Source of the DNA: Enchytraeus crypticus
Lineage: Eukaryota > Annelida > Clitellata > Enchytraeida > Enchytraeidae
Assembly: GCA_905160935.1 (NCBI GenBank)
Contig: CAJHZI010000481.1
Coordinates: forward strand, 2,248,501 to 2,312,500
Length of the DNA stretch: 64,000 bases
Reading direction: 5' to 3'
Part shown: positions 59,521 through 64,000 of the stretch, one piece after another
Numbering within the stretch: the stretch's first letter is position 1
Layout of the letters: every line of letters begins with the position of its first letter
Notes under the pieces: generated by a model
Database searches by the model: none
Seen by the model: the letters and a program-made list of their open reading frames with translations, nothing else
Told to the model about the DNA's origin: nothing
Position numbers and translations under genes: made by a program

Positions 59521-59586
59521 TAATAATGTAATTTCATAAAATAGTTTGAAGGAATAATAATGTAATTTCATAAAATAGTTTGAAGG
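59521..59586 (+). repeat. 33-bp tandem duplication
   Basis: TAATAATGTAATTTCATAAA + ATAGTTTGAAGGA occurs twice without a gap. Confidence 0.9.
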
Positions 59587-60029
59587 AATAAAAAAGTTTC
59601 GATAGGTTCATAGAAATAAATTGTTGTCATGACAACGAGGATTTCTAGCCCAAAGTATTCGGCACTATTAGTGAAAAACTCTAATGCAGAGAGACAGGAA
59701 ATAATTTCTAAACCTGTTTTTTATTGCATTTATGATCAACACGAAAGTTAGAAGAAGCTATAGAAGTATTTGGTAGATAATTTGATGTATTTAGGGCAGT
59801 GCCCTATATATCAGTGGAAGTTTGAATAACCAGAGCGCGTGTGGACTGTATTTCTTTAGAAAGTGGTAAAAAAGTGAAATATCGTATCTCGTGGAGTTAG
59901 TCTGGTTATTTCTTGTCAATTAGATATCTAGTAAAATTGAAAATCTTTGGAAGTTTACGAATTATGAAAATGTATGAATTTTTTTAAGAATAATACTAAA
60001 AATATATCCTTACGAGGGCCTTGGTTTAT

Positions 60030-60085
60030 GACATTTTTTTGACTGCACCATCTGACCGGTCAGGTGGTGCAGTCAAAAAAATGTC
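60030..60085. repeat. 56-bp loopless palindrome
   Basis: GACATTTTTTTGACTGCACC + ATCTGACC is followed at once by its inverse GGTCAGGT + GGTGCAGTCAAAAAAATGTC, with a single mismatch (T/C). It can extrude as a cruciform or fold as an RNA hairpin with almost no loop. Confidence 0.95.
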
Positions 60086-60239
60086 GAAACCCTATGGGTT
60101 AAGACAAAGAATACCGAGGGATAGTAAAGAGAAATTTTGTCTTTTAATTTCTGGGTCCAGTTATCATCGATTTTACCTAAGCCAAATGATAGAAAGTCAT
60201 ACCTGGAAACAGCTTTATAAGGCTTCCATATATCAACGT

Positions 60240-61060
60240 CTCTCTGCAGAATAATTTTATTATTATTCGTTTTTCAATCGGATTGATTAATGGCAAACTC
60301 AATATTTGTTAAGCAGATTAACTTTTTTATGTTTTACAGTAATAGATGTTGTTATTAACGAAGATGTGTCTGTGGTACTTTGATTGTTTTGTTGCAGTGC
60401 TGGACAAAACAGCGAGAGGCCTTTTTGTCGTCTACAACTTAGTCAAAAATTATTATATAAAAAAGAAAAAGAAAACGGACTAATACAAATTATTTAAGAA
60501 ATTATGTTAAGAGGGAAATTGTTATTTGACCTGAGCAGCTGTGCAGGAGTAGAAGTTGAAACTGTTGAATCCCAGTGGAATGCATGGCAAGCTTTGCCTT
60601 CTGTTTCTTTATTACGCAAGGCTTCTGTTTACTTTGTCCTTGTATTTCTTTTCGTAACACGACGTCATTCGCTGCTATTTCTGCACTTTGTTCGATCCCC
60701 TACTAGGATTTCAACCAGAAAGAAGCGAAGTAACAAAAAACGCCTGATCTATTTGTACTGTTTCAAATATAGAAAGCTTCCGAAAATTGTCACCGAATAT
60801 TAATTTAGAAATTATTTTTAGAATAAGCTCCTTCAACTTCTTGATCAATGTATCTCTCAGTTTTCTGCCCACTGGCTGATCCAAGACATGAGAATTATTT
60901 AATATCGATAGCAATCCTGTTCTCTATTATCTTTATACCAATTCTTAATAAGCTAAATAATGTGAATGATCTGATAATTAAATAATCTGACATCATCTTG
61001 TCAAATTTTCCCTAGGTCTAAATTTAATCATTTATTTCATTCATAAAGAAGCAAATTCAA
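60240..61060. other. No feature recognised
   Basis: Contains a 99-codon plus frame at 60504-60803 with a hydrophobic middle and basic end (STRKKRSNKKR). No family recognised and no splice or promoter context, so not called as a gene. Confidence 0.35.
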
Positions 61061-61065
61061 ACATT

Positions 61066-61258
61066 CAAAGGGGGAAGGTCTGTTAAAAGAGGTCATAGAA
61101 GGTAGAATGGAAGGAAAGAGAGGCAGGGGCAGGCCGAGATTAGGTATGATAGATGATTTAAAGATCCACTCATATGTGGAAATGAAGTGGAAGGCGGAAG
61201 ACAGAAAAGAGTGGAGGCGTCATATACCATGGACCTGCCAGTAAGCAGTGCACTAAGA
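61066..61258 (+). pseudogene. LINE family E 3' fragment
   Basis: GGTCATAGAAGGTAGAATGG, AAGAGAGGCAGGGGCAGGCC (GRMEGKRGRGR-type frame), then GGAGGCGTCATATACCATGG and GTGCACTAAGAGAGACTT. Confidence 0.75.
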
Positions 61259-61699
61259 GAGACTTATATTGCCAACATTCTTGAGAGTTACAGCTTCACC
61301 GTCTTCAGTTTTCAGCTTCCTTCTGACCTAAAATCTCCAGTTCTGCAGACGTATAGAAATATGCTTCACACCACGCACAAGGGGCGTCCACAGAGCTTGT
61401 CCACTACGTAGCGAGCGTAGTCAAAATCTTATGGGGGATTTTTTACAAATATAGGGATGATTTTTTTTACAAATTTAGGGGATTTGCGCACTGGGTATTC
61501 TTGGGGTATTGCGTAAAGGGTTTAAGGGGGGATAGGCGTCTCTGCAACGCACTAAATTAAGCGGCAGGCACTTTAAAATTAATTTTAGATATCCTGGCAA
61601 ACGTTTGACTACCTGTTTAAATACTTGACGAAACTGATAATCAGAAGATAAAATCAAAAGTTTTTATTGTATCGGTCAATATTTGTTGATTTAAAAAAG

Positions 61700-61827
61700 C
61701 TGCTAATGCTAATGTTAACGTCAGTTTCCTTACTCGAAAGCGATGTCAATGACGAGAGAGCCCAGGATTTGAACCCCGTACTTACTGATACGCGGTCGAA
61801 TATCTTATCGACATCGCCACTGGCTAG
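61700..61827 (-). repeat. SINE-A
   Basis: Minus strand AGCCAGTGGCGATGTCGATA, GGGGTTCAAATCCTGGGCTC, CATTGACATCGCTTTCGAGT and ACTGACGTTAACATTAGC. Confidence 0.85.
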
Positions 61828-61829
61828 TA

Positions 61830-63040
61830 CAGTAAGCATCCATGATTTTATCTGTCACTTTTTATAATATTTTTCTATTATTAAAAGAAAATTTTCTTTT
61901 TCTATTATTTGTTTGAAAAATATTTCTTTTGAATATATATAATTGTTTACTAATAGCTAAATTGTTAAATTATCTCATTCGAAGGATTGATAAATGGATA
62001 ATTTACAAAACTAAAGATTAATTTACGATTAAAACTTCTTGCAGCAAGAGTCAGATAAAATGGTGGATGTTTATTTCACTATACTATGCTTTAAGCCATC
62101 TGATGATTTTATTTTAGATTGTTTTGTGGCTTACTTTTCGTTTAGTCCTTTTGATGATGATTCTTCTTCAATACCCGTATCAATGGTTTTTTCTCCAGTG
62201 AAATTTTACAAGTCCAGTTTGTTTAATTTCTGTAGGCGAATAATATAATACATTATTTTTTAAAAATTCTAAGCCTATTATATATCATCAGACCAATCTT
62301 TCGTCGTCTACTAGACCATGCTACAAATATTTGACTCTCTTCAGCGGTTCTATCATATTTATTTTTAAAAGTTCTTTAAAAAAATTCAAAACAAAATTCA
62401 TAAAAACAATTCGGTTTTTTTCAGTTTTTCTGTTCATTATTAAATAGGTCTAATAGAAATGGTTTAATTGTTGTTCAGCAAATTATGTTGCTACTAATAT
62501 GCAACTACTTCAAAAAACCAAAAATGAAAGCAATGCGCTAATATTTTAAGTTGTTTTAAACTTTATTATTTCATTAGATATAACCAGTAATTCAATAACG
62601 AATAACACAATACAACAAAAACAACAACAAAACTAAATAAATCAAAAATTATATTATCATAACTAGGAGTGATTTCTGTCTAATCTACTTGTGTATGGTA
62701 ATATGATTGACCTGATCTTACGAAGCTCGAAGCAGTGGTGTGCAAGTGAATGTTGCCATTAAAAGAGGTAACCAATCAGTCGCTGATGGCGTCATTAGGA
62801 TACTAAATCTAAGCTAAATCAGCTTCTACACTCGTCTTCATTGCCATCATTGATTGCGCCACATAAATTCAAGCCAGGTGAGTATTTAAACCATAAGTAT
62901 AAATAATTATGATTTTAGAAATATTCAATTTAAATATACAAATATTTAAACATTAATCATTGATTATGTATTGTATATGAATATACATACTTATATGCAT
63001 AATTTGTATATATATATATGTATATATATATACATATATC
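61830..63040. other. No feature recognised
   Basis: AT-rich; short open frames only; a short (TA)n near 63008-63040. Confidence 0.4.
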
Positions 63041-63042
63041 TT

Positions 63043-63400
63043 CAGTGTACTGCCAAGTTGCAGGTTCAAGGTACATATTCATACTCAAAGTCTGCTTTCA
63101 CGCTCCAAAAGAGCACCTCTTAGATCAACATGTTAATCCCTTCACAAAGTCTATGCCTTATCCATACCTGATGTAGCCTATAGCTTGGGAAAAGTATGGC
63201 TTCTGAGGTGGTTTTCCGTTGCCTTCCTCAGTTAGATGAATTAATTACCATTTAATCCTGGGGGAAAATATATCATGGTGAGGTGAGTCCCCTCTTGCCA
63301 TCCTCAGTTCCTGCCTTTAGTCGCCTCTTACACGGCAGATTGTTTGTGGTTGCCCAATTCTGCAGTGGTCCATCCACACCCGAGAAGCACAACACGGGGA
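63043..63400 (-). repeat. Families F and D in one block
   Basis: 63043-63240 matches 7667-7940 (TGTAGCCTATAGCTTGGGAA, TATGGCTTCTGA). 63280-63400 is the inverse of 1982-2060 (TAGTCGCCTCTTACACGGCA, CCAATTCTGCAGTGGTCCAT, AACACGGGGAATAT). Continuity here links the two repeat families. Confidence 0.6.
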
Positions 63401-63405
63401 ATATA

Positions 63406-63455
<50 letters not shown>
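63401..63455. repeat. (AT)n microsatellite
   Basis: About 50 bp of AT directly after the family D block. Confidence 0.9.
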
Positions 63456-64000
63456 AGTATATGCATATCGCGTTTGTGCAGAAAAATGCGTAAAGCGAAC
63501 TTAGACAATACTAATCTCAATAAAGAAATACAACTCAACATTCGACCTAATTCTGCAAAGATTTAGCGCTAGAAATGAACTGTACAAAATAAAATATTTA
63601 TGTCAATCTGCAGTCTTAAATATACGCACGTTTACTGTTTTGAAATAGAAAAGGATTTAACGACTGTGTAACCCAATGGAATCATCATTAAATGTAAGGC
63701 GACAGTTGCAAAATAGTATAATAAGTTATTATCGTTGGATTAGGAATTTTTTTCGTTCAAATTGTCTTACATCATTATTCGAATTAAGGACAGGTTGGGT
63801 GAATGAAGGGGTTCTTCTCATTAGCCTTGGCCTTCCAGTTGGATTTATAATACACAGAGATTCAGGAATGCTATCATTAGTTTGAATTTAAGCAGATTCT
63901 TTACACATTTCTTCATCGTTTCTCTTCATAGCGTCTTTTCTTTTTCACCAGCTATCATTAACCTACCTTAGAATTTTAGCTCCCCCCGGTCCTAGGTCAG

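Noticed and set aside
60504-60803. 99-codon plus frame with a hydrophobic centre and basic end.
   Set aside because: No homology I recognise and no supporting promoter, splice or poly(A) context; chance ORF length for this composition.
1-64000. CRISPR arrays, bacterial operons, phage or plasmid functions.
   Set aside because: Spliced genes, SINEs, NUMT and microsatellites show animal nuclear DNA. The tandem arrays here lack unique spacers.

Overview
The window is AT-rich, intron-rich animal nuclear DNA with dense transposon debris. Short exons lie in kilobase-scale introns with GT/AG boundaries, alongside tRNA-derived SINEs, non-LTR retrotransposon tails, hAT and mariner elements and long (AT)n and (GA)n runs. 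There are no operons, ribosome-binding sites or CRISPR arrays. The mix of repeats, a cytochrome b-like nuclear mitochondrial fragment and the gene set suggest a marine invertebrate, most likely a lophotrochozoan such as a mollusc. That placement is an inference.

Three protein-coding genes can be reconstructed exon by exon. (1) About 0.4-9.46 kb, minus strand: an ANKS3-like gene (ankyrin repeats, 5' two-thirds; the SAM-domain part would lie off the left edge). (2) 15.55-34.92 kb, plus strand: a TMEM272-like four-pass membrane protein of five exons, about 293 aa. (3) 37.8-53.86 kb, minus strand: a complete or nearly complete HMMR/RHAMM gene of at least 12 exons. It is dominated by one 4.36-kb coiled-coil exon and encodes about 1,890 aa, far longer than the vertebrate protein. 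ANKS3 and TMEM272 are divergent across 6.1 kb; TMEM272 and HMMR converge. 53.9-64 kb has no gene I can support and is mostly repeats.

The most unusual pattern is that tandem repeats sit on splice junctions. A 62-bp array repeats the ANKS3 exon-5 acceptor together with the first codons of that exon, and its first copy is split by a 3,058-bp hAT element with a perfect 8-bp target duplication. A 29-bp array repeats the TMEM272 exon-4 donor about five times. A 27-bp, 12-copy array abuts the acceptor of HMMR exon 11.

Other mobile DNA: a mariner-like element keeping a transposase C-terminus, a hAT MITE, a 2.2-kb element with TTAGGGTGGT ends inserted in an (AT)n tract of an HMMR intron, at least four SINE families (two copies of one carry an inverted 5' head), and six fragments of one non-LTR retrotransposon C-terminus that ends in (GA)n.

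The three genes are not an obvious pathway. ANKS3 (nephronophthisis/ciliary module) and HMMR (spindle/centrosome) both touch microtubule biology, but their proximity here is not evidence of joint function.
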